From contig OY997589.1 of the NCBI GenBank assembly GCA_963921825.1, positions 80,956,523 to 81,020,522 on the forward strand: a DNA stretch of 64,000 nucleotides, read 5' to 3'. The translations under genes and the position numbers were made by a program. The notes under the pieces were generated by a model. That model was not told the origin of the DNA, did not search any database, and saw only the letters and a list, made by a program, of their open reading frames with translations. How positions within the stretch are numbered: the first letter of the stretch is position 1; every line of letters starts with the position of its first letter. Shown piece by piece: positions 11,576 through 21,888 of the stretch. The DNA is from Erodium maritimum. Its lineage: Eukaryota; Streptophyta; Magnoliopsida; Geraniales; Geraniaceae.

Positions 11576-12910
11576 ACTGCAAATACTGATGTACTTGTTG
11601 TGGACAAGGTGAATGGCCTTGTCACTGGTGCTGTGGCAGAACGTTTATCGTAGCCCTTGAGGGCATTCAGCTTTATCTAGGTGTTGAATTTTTTAAATAG
11701 AAACAACTACCAATTGATATATCTCCCAAGGTGTTATATTCTACATCATTAAACGACACACTTCTTTGTTATGTCACTTGGAAGTAAGTTGGAGTGAATG
11801 GTTCTCTTCACTGCTTTGTTGCTGAATTGTTTTTGGTTATCATGGAGCTAATCCATATCCTATGGAGATAATAAGGATATTCAACTTCAATAGCGAGATA
11901 AAAATGCAGTTGACGAATTCCTTTTTATGTTAGAAACTTATATCTGTACATAGTTTCGAAAACACAAAGACAATCAAATAGATTAAAGATTAAGTAAACA
12001 AGTGAGACTCCATCAGAATTCTCAGAAAGCTTAACTAGGTTTCTGTTTATTCAACTTTCTGCGGTTTTACAAGTTAAACCTTTCTGCATCTTTTATTGGA
12101 AAGCTATCACAGCTAGTTCATAGAACTAGAATTCCTACTCATGATCCTTATCTTCTAGTTGTTGTTCCATCCCCAAGTGTTTCATATTCTTGTATCTTTG
12201 TAGCAACCCTAAAAATCATAAATTTTCGAAAAATAGCTCTTATATAGGATATTCATCTGTTTAGATCGGTGCGATCATCACTGGATGACCTTTGTTTGGC
12301 TCAAAGATTGGTCAGCATGAAGAAAATGTACTTGTATCAACATGGTTAACTCGCGTTATATTATCCTAACTGTATCTGTGCAGGATCAACTGCTTTCGCC
12401 AGTTGGAATGGATCAACTCTCTGTTTCATCTGAAAATGGGATGTCAGATTGGAATAAAGTTTTTGTGCTTGTATTCTTCATGAGGGAGCTCAGACCACAG
12501 TGATGTATGGTAGTTTTGTTTACCTGCCCTTTATAATAAGTAATAACAATGAAAATATTGTTATAATGTTAGGAAAAAAGTCTAGCAACCTAGAGAGAAT
12601 TGGTAATGAGGTTTGTCAATTATACATTCCGTTGAGACAGACAAAAGCCTTCCCTTTCATAAATGTTGGTCACTTGTATTGTGTAGAGAGATTTATTTTG
12701 ACCACTCTTCCTATCATGTTTTGTTGTATATCAGACATTGGCCAACTTGTTCAATGCATTGACAAAATTTCTTTCTCGACAACTCAAAAACCACAGGTAA
12801 TTGATTCTCCTGTTCGTGTTTTTAACTAGTGTTCAGGTCCTTCCTTCAAGAACCCATCCTTGCATGCAAATGAGCGCTTTCGGGGGTTATATTTTAAGGA
12901 TGTGCAAAGA

Positions 12911-13546
12911 TTAGGCCAAGATTCTTTCACGAGCATTTCACTTGTTGTCGAATGTATGCTAACCTTTTTGCTTTGAATTTATCAGCAGGTTATTCCAACT
13001 TGTTTCTTCGTTATTGCGATTTTGATATCAGCAAGTTATTCCAACTTGTTTCTTCATTATTCCGATCTTGATATCCAAGGGACAAGTTGCCCCTTGAGAT
13101 GGTAGCTTCGGAGCCCATCGTTGTACAATTAAGATCCCATGTGTTTTATAAAGTGAACCATTAGGGTTATTGGGTTTCTTATTTATTTAATCATAGGGAT
13201 TAGGGCAACAAAGCTCGTCTTGGAAATTCTTTTACTGTTTCTTTGCCTTGCATTTCTCATCTTTATATAATGATTTTCTAAACGTGATTAGTACACAATT
13301 CACCAAATTATAATTTTAGTGATTTGACTTATGTACTTTTGTATCGTTGTTATAGTTAAATCCCAAGTAACAGATCAGTAATCCAAACACTTTAATGTAG
13401 TGAGCCAGTCAAAAGTTTATTTCATCTGCAGGTAGAATTATTCATTTGCTTTAATGTAGCCTCTTATGGCCCAAAAGTCATACATCTAGAAATATAAATA
13501 GGTAAATTTAGCTATCTTGCCGTTCTAAAATAGGTTTAAGTGTAAG
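12911..13546. other. Intergenic sequence, nothing recognised
   Basis: AT-rich DNA downstream of the TRM6 C-terminal exon. A short direct repeat (GTTATTCCAACTTGTTTCTTC) occurs at about 12989 and 13035. No coding region, RNA gene or element border was seen. Confidence 0.4.
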
Positions 13547-14110
13547 CAAGGTTGTAGCATAGATCGCCTCGGCAATGCCTAGGCCCCAACAAGATCTATA
13601 AAAATATCTGATTTATCGATTTGTTTGAGATTACGTTTGTGGAAGTGGATTTTTGGAGAAAAGAAATAAAAAGTGAGAGAGAAAAATGTATATAATAATT
13701 TTGAAGAAAGAATATGTAACATGTTTATTAGGAAAAGTACAATGGTACATTTATTAACCTAGCTATGATTATAAAAAAATAATGAATATATTTTTCTGTT
13801 TTAATTTATATAAAAATAATAAATTTATCATTAATTTATATTTTAATTAAAACAAAGAATAAAATCAAAATAAAATTATTATTTAATCTAGTATGATATT
13901 TTGTTTTTATATATTTGATACTTGATATTTTTCATATAATACACATGTAGTTTATATTTTGAAAATTTGATTATATATGTATAATACATATTGATTAATA
14001 ATTTAAAATAAAAATATATATAATCTGACTAGTCCCCGATTAATCTCTGATTAATCTTCGTTTAATTCTTAAGGGTTCTCACTGTTCGAATAGCGTTTTT
14101 TGCAACCTTG
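13547..14110. mobile_element. hAT-like MITE (degenerate)
   Basis: The left end CAAGGTTGTAGCATAG and the right end read inward CAAGGTTGCAAAAAAC share their first nine bases plus part of what follows. The left interior CGCCTCGGCAATGCCTAGGC is a phrase I associate with a common plant hAT-type MITE with CAAGGTTGCAAAAA termini. The interior is AT-rich and non-coding. The flanking 8-mers do not match, so the insertion is old or the borders are slightly off. Confidence 0.5.
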
Positions 14111-15692
14111 TTATAAAAGAAAAATGTTGGGTATACGTGTTGCCTCCTTGGTCCTTCTCGGCTTCATCCCTTTCTCTTTAGTGTTTCATATATGAATCTC
14201 CTCTTCTTTATCATGTATGTCGTTTTTGTTGTGCAGAGATACGTATTTTGGCTCCCAATTTATTTTTTCTACATGCAAATGTTCCATGACTGGGTTTGAG
14301 TTTGATTAGTGCTTGTTTCTCTAACATTTGTATGGTTTAGATTTACTGATTACCCTTTTGTGAACCACATGAGCACCTGTATTGAGAATCTGCAACTGAA
14401 TTACAATCTTTAAGGTAAGTGAGGTATTTGGGTTCAAATCTTGGCACAAACAGTTCGTGTATAAAGAATTCAATTAGTTGTAAGGCTCTATATTCAATCG
14501 ATTTATGTAATATACTTTGACCTTTGATGACATATATTGTTGTTGCTTGCAGATATAACTTTGAGCAGCAAATAACCGAGTTTTATTATATAATATATTG
14601 TGATACTGATAGTCATGCAAATAATCTTAAACTCTTACATAATTATTACATACGTCATATTTTTTTACAACAATCAGTTGCATAATTTAAAGGGATAATA
14701 TCATATAGTTACGCTTAACTATACGCAACATAGAGTTACACCTAACTATCAAATTTTTCTGGGGGACACTCTAAATTTTTAGAGTACTCTTTTCTGATAA
14801 TTTTCTACAAAAAATGGTCGTGTTCAAGGCACATGATCATATTTTTTCAAAAATGGTGAAAGTACCCTTCTAACCTCCTCCCTTGTTTCCCCTTCCATTA
14901 TCTCTCTTTCATTCCTTGTTTTTTTATAACCCTTTCACTATCTCTCTCTCTCCTTAGCTTAACGCACATCCATTGTGTAACTTTGAAAACGAAAAATCAT
15001 ACCAAAAAATCGGTTATGACATATTTGTTTTCCAAAAGCCAAAGCTTTTATATTTTCTCATATTTCTTTAGCTTCTCACAAAAACAACCATGACCAAGAT
15101 CCAATAGAGTCGGAGAACAGGTAAGAAGCAGATCTGGCATGGCCAGAGGACAAGTGATAAGTGGATCTTAGCCAACATGGGTTTCATCCATATAAAGAAA
15201 TTGGAAAAGGGTAAGTCCGACTTCGAGAGGGCTTTCGGAAGAGAGAGGTGATAATGGGAGCTTGGCCAACACATAGGTTTGAAGAATCTGGGTTTCAAGC
15301 TTCCTTGCTTTGATTGCGCAACAAAGGAGAAGGTTTTAGGGTTCATCCCTCTCTGGTTTTGGAATTATCGGGAGAAGATTGAGTAGGGGAAGATTATGGA
15401 TCTCTTGTCGAGATTGGTTGTTCGAGGAATGTCGTTAGCTTTCCCTTAAACAAAGTTTTATGTGCATAAGATGACTGACCAATCAGCGAGAAATGATCTA
15501 GATATCATTTCACAACAGACGCGTCATCTAGTTAAGTAGGTGCTTAGTTGACGGTTTGTGAACAATGCAATGGGTAGATGTCTTGGTTACTGACCTACAA
15601 GTTACCTTGTTCAGATGAGTCGAACCCTCAAGTTTATACATGCAAACGTTTATGTTTATATTTAAAAGCACACACGACACTCAAACAAGATT
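14111..15692. other. Intergenic sequence, nothing recognised
   Basis: No family-level match on either strand. A minus-strand open stretch of about 90 codons at 15068-15346 has no recognised similarity. GT- and AT-rich stretches dominate. Segments near 14690-14770 (repeated AGTTACxCxTAACTAT phrases) look like an old MITE end, but no partner end was found. Confidence 0.35.
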
Positions 15693-16053
15693 TTTCATGT
15701 TTGTCTAACAAGGCGACTCAAGGTGGGTATCCCAAATATAGAAATACTCTAACCTAAAGTTGTCACTACCCTAAGATTTTTTATTTATACCTTTTTTACA
15801 CTACGCATATTTCTCTCACAAAATCTATCTGATGAGTGAAAATAAGGGCGGAGCATCCATGATCCCTAGAGGTGCTACTATGAGGAGGAATAGAGAGATC
15901 ATCACTACCTAAGAGGAGCAGCATATGTTTCATTCCAAGGATACAAATTGCAAACAATGTAAGGAGAATCATGCATATCAGAAAAGAGTATTTGTGTGTG
16001 TGGATGTGGTATGATTTATACTTTCATGTTTGTCTAACAAGGCGACTCAAGGT
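15693..16053. repeat. 32-bp perfect direct repeat flanking ~297 bp
   Basis: The same 32-bp sequence (core TTTGTCTAACAAGGCGACTC) occurs at 15693-15724 and 16022-16053 with no mismatch. The second copy ends exactly where the LINE reverse transcriptase fragment begins. It may be a duplication made during LINE integration or later repair. The enclosed 297 bp has no coding match. Confidence 0.85.
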
Positions 16054-17207
16054 TTTTTTATCAGATCAATGGAGAATGTGGATGACAACTTGTTTTCGTG
16101 CTAACCTGTCAATTTTGATTAATGGGGCGCCTAGTGCGGATTTTGCTACAGAGAATGGGTTACGTCAGGGTTGTCCTTTATCTCCCTTTCTATTCCTTTT
16201 AGCAGCTGAAGGTTTTCATCAGATGTTATTGGATGGTATTCGGGGTGGTGACTTCAATGGTGTCAAAGTTGGAAGAAATGGCTTGGAAATATCGCATTTA
16301 CAATTTGCGGATGACACCATTTTATTTATCAGGGGTACTGAGGCAGCACTACGAAATGTGAAGTATGTCTTGCATTTGTTCCAAGCTTTTTCGGGACTAA
16401 ATATCAATTATGCTAAGTCAAAAGCGGTGCTACTAAATGAATAGGTGTTGACAGAAGACTTGATTTCATACATTATGGGATGTGAGGTATGTATTTGCCT
16501 ATTCAGTATTTGGGGTTTCAGTTGGGATTAAGTCCCAATCGGATTTTATTCAGGGAGCCGGTTTTCGACCAAGTGAGAAAGTACCTCAATGGTTGGAAAG
16601 CGAAGAATTTGAATATCGCAGGTCGAGTTGTGTTAATTAAATCTACTTTGGCAGCTCTTCCAGTTTTTTATATGAGCATCTTCCAAGCTTCAAAGGCTGT
16701 GATTCAGAAATTAGAAAGGTTACAACGTAGATTTCTTTGGTCTCATAGTGTGGCGAGAAAGGTGACACACAAAGTGAAGTGGGATAAGGTGTGCAGGCCG
16801 AAAGCTGAAGGCGGCTTGGGATTGAGACGTCTAGAGGAGGTCAATTTAAGCCTCCTGGCGAAATGGTTTTAGATGTTCGCGGAGGATGAACACTCTTTGT
16901 GGAAGCAGTTCATTTGTGATAAATTCAGATGGCAATCTAAGGACTGGGATCTCATGAAACTTGATAAACCCAGTAACTCTTTCCTTTTTGGTCACATTAT
17001 GAGTCTAGACAATGATCCGCGTTTTATGAATTTATTCGGAGGTCAGGGGATACATTGGGAAGTGGGCAATGGGCTTCGAGTGCGTTTCTGGGATGATGTC
17101 TGGTTAGGCGATTTGGCCTTTCGGTTCAGATTCCCCTCCATTTTCATTGCAGCTTTGGATCAGGAGGCTTCGGTCCGTGATTATTGGAGAGATGGTCAGT
17201 GGGTAGT
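16054..17207 (+). pseudogene. L1-type LINE reverse transcriptase fragment
   Basis: Plus-strand frames give LSILINGAPSADFATENGLRQ, GCPLSPFLFLLAAEG, then QFADDTILF with the FADD catalytic box at 16304-16315, and FSGLNINYAKSK. A stop (TAG at 16442) and a frame change follow, then PIQYLGFQLG, YLNGWKAKNLNIAGRVVLIK, SLWKQFICDKF and WEVGNGLRVRFWDDVWLGD. This is the RT palm/thumb and the post-RT region of plant L1 elements. Endonuclease, N-terminal RT and the 3' end are absent. The fragment stops at 17207, where an LTR starting TGTAAGAACC takes over. Confidence 0.88.
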
Positions 17208-17990
17208 TGTAAGAACCACTCCCGATCAACGCCAGTCAAATCGGCGAAAAACAGGAAAATTTAAATTTTTTGGACAGACACCTAAATGAACCTAAATTTG
17301 ACCCCGAGGGTCATATCGGACTTGAGTTCACCCCGATATCGACCAAAGTGAGTTCTGGGGGACTCATGGAAACTTTCTGACCAATTTGGGAAAGGTTGAC
17401 TTTTTGCTGGAAAAGTCAACTGAGCGACGTTTTGGTCCGTTCGAGGTCCGCTTTGGATCCAAAAAGCTTAGCCGCCGTAACATCGGTCTTAGTTGAGCCG
17501 TTTCCTTATATCTTGTGAAGTTTCGTAATTTCTTGGAAAATGGGCCCGTTCGGGGCCCGAGACGACCGAATTTCGCGAATCCGACAGAAAAATATCTACA
17601 AAGATATTTTCTAAAGAGGTGAGACCCACTTGCCACTTGTCACACAAGTGGTGGTGTTAGGTAACTTTGAACAAAACAAAAGGAAGACCATAGGGGGGTT
17701 CGGCCATCATTCAAATAAAAAGAGAAAAAGAGTGAAAAGGAGAGAGAAAGAATAGAGAAGAAGAAGAAGAAAAGAAAAGGGAAAAAGGAGAGAAGAAATT
17801 TTAGGGTTTTTCGATCTCTCGACGATCCAACCGACGGATCGTCTCAACGATTGAAGAATCGAGCTCCCGTCATCATTCCCTACGGTGAGAACCTATTCGA
17901 TTTTCGTTTTGGTACGTTTAAAATTTAGGGTTTGGGTTTAAATGGGTGAAATATGGATGAGTCGAGGTGTTGGGTTCGTTGGGAACGTTT
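17208..17990 (+). mobile_element. Truncated LTR of a Gypsy-type family
   Basis: The sequence starts TGTAAGAACC inside the LINE fragment and is clearly homologous, in opposite orientation, to the right-hand 780 bp of the solo LTR at 28296-31123. Shared blocks include GACTTTTTGCTGGAAAAGTC, the GGGCCCGTTCGGGGCCCGAG block and a CCCTACGGTGAGAACC block that looks like a splice-donor-bearing leader. Homology ends near GGGAACGTTT at 17990, where a tandem array starts, so the LTR is truncated. No second border or target duplication is visible. Confidence 0.72.
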
Positions 17991-18222
17991 AGGGTATGTT
18001 TTTGTAACTATCAAAGAAGGTGACTAAAAGTTAAGTTTAGGGTATGTTTTTGTAACTATCAAAGAAGGTGACTAAAAGTTAAGTTTAGGGTATGTTTTTG
18101 CAACTATCAAAGAAGATGGCTAAAAATTAAGTTTAGGGTATGTTTTTGCAACTATCAAAAAAGGTGACTAAAAGTTAAGTTTGAGGTATGTTTTTGCAAC
18201 TAGCAAAGAAGGTGATTAGAAT
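17987..18222. repeat. 48-bp tandem array, about five copies
   Basis: Units start at 17987, 18035, 18083, 18131 and 18179. Each begins GTTTAGGGTATGTTTTTG (later units vary slightly) and ends in a GTGACTAAAAGTTAA-type phrase. Divergence rises to the right. The array starts where the truncated LTR loses homology. Confidence 0.9.
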
Positions 18223-18303
18223 GGCTAGAAAAGGCTTCTAAAGGTGAATATCCAAATGGTATATGAATATGGGTACAAATGGGTATTCACGAATACTCAA
18301 ATG

Positions 18304-19350
18304 TAGGGCTGAGCAAAAATCCGACCATCACCGAAAATCGGCCGTCTCCGGCCGTCCCCGTACCGGAATACCTGGAACCAGTCTTACCCGAGCCAAAGCT
18401 GGTTTTAAAATCACTGAACCGGAGGTCAATGGGCGGTTAACGGTTTGGGTGAGCCAAACCGGCGGTGACCAAAAAAACCGGTCTTACCCGGTCAATGCCC
18501 GTCCAGTCCACTGGGCCTGGGTAGAGGCCCAGCCACTTCTTCGGCCCACAATCGCCTGGCCTGGTTCAGACGCGAAGGCCAGTCTGAGTCTCAGCCCGTT
18601 TCCAACGTTCCTTCTCCCTCAGCCGTCCGATTTAGGGATTTCTTTCCTGCCGTTGGATTAGCCTCGAAGCTGATGAAGCCTCGACATGTTCAGCGCCTCA
18701 CTTCATCCAGTCATCCATATCCCCTCGCATTCAATGCCCTTCCTTCCACCTTCTCTCTCTCTCGATTGACAACCAAAAACCCTAGGTGTATCTAACTTTC
18801 TCTCTCGATTCCAAGCCGGTTGAGCTTCGTCTCTCTCTCCTCTGACCACGTCGGAGGCGCCAACGGGCATGGCTGTCAATCTCAACCACTCTCGATTTCA
18901 GTTTAGTTAAAACTGATTTTTTTTTGTTCAACTTTTTGTGTTGTACAACAAAAACGGTTTCTTAGACCGTGTTGTGTAAAAGACGTTGTTTTATATGATT
19001 ATGAGGTATTAGTTGTAGGAATTGTTGTGTTTTGTTTGAATGTTTAAAGTATTTAAACTGAAATCAGTTTTATAATAGGCAAGTTTATGAAGTTAAGTGA
19101 AATTGTGTGAAATTAAGTTCGAATTGTAGGAATTAAGTTGAATGTTTATTTCAGTAGGCCCAATAAGAAGCCTATTGGGCCTGGGTTGGTTGGTTATAAC
19201 CGTCCCCGGCCGGTTGTGAGGACGGGCGGTTATCGGCCTTCCCTTTAGCGACCGGTGGTGGGGATAGGTACGGGTTTTATGTAACCGGAAAAAACGGTTT
19301 GGGTAACGGGTTTGGGATTTTGGGCTGGTACCGACCGATGCTCACCCCTA
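18304..19350. mobile_element. GC-rich hAT-like non-autonomous element
   Basis: The left end TAGGGCTGAGCA and the right end read inward TAGGGGTGAGCA differ at one base in 12. Both subterminal regions contain reciprocal CCGGCCG/CCGTCCCC-type motifs (about 18340-18370 and 19200-19260), giving long imperfect subterminal inverted repeats. The interior has no transposase. The flanking 8-mers (CTCAAATG and CCCATACC) do not match, so insertion is not proven by a duplication. The assignment to hAT rests on the TIR style only. Confidence 0.55.
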
Positions 19351-19527
19351 CCCATACCCGCCCATACGCGCCCATTTACCATCCATACCCCGTATTAGTA
19401 TTACTACTTATTTTTGGAGTTCCTACTAATAAGAAAAAGTTTAGCTTTGTGACTACATCCATGGGTATAATATAATGGTTAATAGTAGTATATATTATTG
19501 TTAATTAAGTATGAGCATTTAACATTT

Positions 19528-19984
19528 GGTAAACTACAAATACCTACCCCAAACTTGTAGCGTTTAACTGATACCTACCCTAAAGTTTTTTGTTAATTGA
19601 TACCTACTCAGATGTTTAGTTATTTAACTGATACCTACCATAAAGTTTTTTTTAATCGATACCTACTCAGATGTTTAGCTAAAATGACGAAAATACCATC
19701 AACTACATTTCAGTAATTATTTTTAAAAAAAATTAAAAATCACTTTTATTAGGTATATATATGTACTTATTAAATCACTTCAGTTTTATTTAAAAAATCA
19801 CTTCAGTTTTATTTTTAAACAATAATTTAAAAAATCATTGTGGGCATTTTCGTCATTTTAGCTGTCTGCTTGGGCTATCAGTTAATAACTAAACATCTGA
19901 GTAGGTATCAGTTACAAAAAAAAAACTTTAGGGTAAGTATCAATTAAACGCTACAAGTTTGGAGTAGGTATTTGTAGTTTACCC
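19528..19984. mobile_element. MULE-like MITE with 10-bp target duplication
   Basis: The element is flanked by TTTAACATTT at 19518-19527 and at 19985-19994. Its ends are long inverted repeats: GGTAAACTACAAATACCTAC on the left and, read inward on the right, GGGTAAACTACAAATACCTA. Each arm also holds repeated GATACCTACTCAGATGTTTAG phrases. No coding sequence is present. The long terminal repeats and the 9-10-bp duplication are the hallmarks of Mutator-like MITEs. Confidence 0.9.
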
Positions 19985-19994
19985 TTTAACATTT

Positions 19995-21462
19995 GAATTG
20001 TGTTTGCTCAACTATTAAACAAAATTTCCAGCTATCTACCCAATATAACTATTATGATAAGTTAATAGGCCATGTCAAGAAAAAAAATTTAATTAAACCA
20101 TCTGCGAGGAAAAAAGCAATGATCCACTCAATATAACTATTATGCAAGCTAATATGCATGCGATGTCAAGAAAAAATATTTAATAGCCCAAGCCTAAGCA
20201 AAAATATAGAGCCTAAGCTAATATGCCATGTCATGAAAAAAATGTAGTTAAGCCCAAGACCCAAGCAAAAATATGTAGCTGTTAGGTGTTCCAAGCACAA
20301 GAAAAAGGCAAAAACTGCAGGGTGTTCCAAGCCAGATTCGAACTCATGTTCCAAAGCAAAAAAACAAAGTCTTTAACCATCAGGCTAAAATTCCATATAT
20401 TTAGGGTGTTCCATGGAACACCCTATACCCCTTTGATTCCGCCCCTGCACGGTGGTCCATGCTTAATGTTTCGTATGAGAAGTCTAGTTCGATTCTGGAT
20501 AGTTGTGTATTTATTGTACTATTTGTATGTACTGTGTTGTATTGTTATCTGTTTCAGTTTGGAGTCTGCAACGTATTGTTATTGTTTGTCATGTACATTT
20601 AAAAACACGAAAATCCTATTTTTGCTATTCCAACTTTAACGTACGTACGCTCTCAAACAGGCATGCCCTCTAAAACTCGAATATGTGACCTCAACAACAA
20701 TGAAATTGAAAAGTTGTGAATGATAAGGTTAACCTAAGTGGACAAACATTGCATTATCATTGAAATTAATTCTTTTCTATGGCACCGCATGACTTGAATT
20801 GATTCTATGTAATGTGGCGATGTTTTAAGGTTCTTTTTGTTGGTCATATGATGTTTCTTCGTGTGTCCGAAACCATAAGTTGTAGAGGACACACATGGCA
20901 ATGACAACGTAGATACTGTGTTTTATTGTAGAAGGAAAAGGTCACGTGTAGACAAGCACCACCGTCCGACCGATCACTTGGGCGGTTCCGCCACTGTCTT
21001 AGTCACTATTAAGCATCCATAGAACTTTTTATAGTTTTGTATCGTTATCATCGTAGAGGTTCCATAAATTAATCTACCTTCTATGCGTTGTCATAATAAG
21101 GAAAGGGCTGTTTAGGTACACCATTGTCACATGATTCATATAATCTCTCCCACCGGTTTTTGTTTTCGACTCATTTCGGAGTATCCTATGCAAACGAATC
21201 TCCTGGGATAATCATACAGATTATTCGGATTTTCTTATTCTTTGTAAAGTTGAAATCATTTTTATTTATGACAAGGGTAGCATTAGGTACGTATCTTTCG
21301 AACGCATTCAATGTTTCGGTTTTTAGCAGAAAGTAATGACAATCTTCAAATAGGATTGACGTCGTTAGATAACGATTAGTTTTTGCTAAAAACGTAATTT
21401 AAAGCTAATAGTACTTTTGATATGATGGATATCGATCCAACTGTTAAGGATCGTCTGCACAC

Positions 21463-21463
<1 letters not shown>
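19995..21463. other. Intergenic sequence with possible hAT end and palindrome
   Basis: No gene was recognised. Between 20280 and 20450 there are three GTGTTCCAxG phrases, a GATTCGAACTC motif like a tRNA T-loop in reverse, a perfect 22-bp palindrome (20403-20424, centre CCATGG) and a CCGCCCCTG end resembling hAT termini. These fit the tail of an old hAT-type element. Nothing was recognised from 20460 to 21463. Confidence 0.35.

Positions 21464-21497
<34 letters not shown>
21464..21497. repeat. Poly-C run of 34
   Basis: An uninterrupted run of 34 C. A second run of 12 C lies at 21578-21589. Plant DNA rarely holds G/C homopolymers this long, so an assembly or base-calling artefact should be considered. 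Confidence 0.95.
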
Positions 21498-21589
21498 TTT
21501 TCTTTTCACGAAGGTTGGTAAACAACTTCGTCGGGATTATGATAGGTGTTTGGTGGGTTGGGGGCTTGTCCTGTAAACCCCCCCCCCCC

Positions 21590-21888
21590 GGTCGTGTTCC
21601 TTGAGGCGATCGTTCATGTCCCCCCATGAACCAAGACAACCATCTTACTAGGTATTTAGCTCAGCGGTTTCACGTTATTGATCGTATCTTCAGTTGCCAA
21701 CTCTATTCTACGATTGTTGAACTTAATTATTTTCAAGTATGTCGGATCACCTACCTTATTTCAAGTGGGAGATACCGAATTTTATATTGATTTATATCAG
21801 ATTTATCCCTAAACTTTATTTATTTGTTTTGTCTTTCAGTTTCATTAAATAAAAGCATGAACTTTCCTCAAAAAAATTGGATTTTTTT
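21590..21888. other. Intergenic sequence, nothing recognised
   Basis: Short unique-looking stretch between the second C run and the poly-T (poly-A on the minus strand) of the LINE ORF1 copy. Confidence 0.3.

Larger units (their letters stand above)
7909..12910 (+). pseudogene. TRM6: TRM6-like tRNA m1A58 methyltransferase subunit, broken
   Basis: Scattered plus-strand exons match the non-catalytic TRM6/GCD10 subunit, which pairs with TRM61 in the nucleus to methylate A58 of tRNAs. Visible pieces: 7909-~8035 (RDNRSLIDNNKAQTLSGEDI); 8243-8324 (GATGEEIVEALIANSATFEK, with clean AG/GT borders); 8407-8422 joined to 10699-10753 (EKYSFKKQKKYAPRVLVRRP); ~10965 (SLCEA, then stops); ~11455-11652 (VDTL...TANTDVLVVD...GLVTGAVAERL); ~11842-11910 (NPYPMEIIRIFNF); 12384-~12450; and 12837-~12905 (QVLPSRTHPCMQMSAFGGYI), the conserved C-terminus. 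Damage includes a PIF/Harbinger insertion in an exon, a duplicated ~44-bp segment in the VDTL exon, stops after SLCEA and no recognisable N-terminal half. I am confident of the family and fairly confident that the copy is dead. Confidence 0.85.

Noticed and set aside
17364..17636. 90-codon minus-strand frame in the LTR fragment
   Set aside because: LTR sequence, homologous to a non-coding solo LTR; no family match.
20318..20390. tRNA-like GATTCGAACTC segment
   Set aside because: Only a T-loop-like motif in reverse; no cloverleaf with acceptor and anticodon arms could be drawn. More likely part of an old transposon.
21376..21639. Glycine-run protein frames over the C homopolymers
   Set aside because: The frame exists only because of the poly-C/G run, which is probably artefactual.
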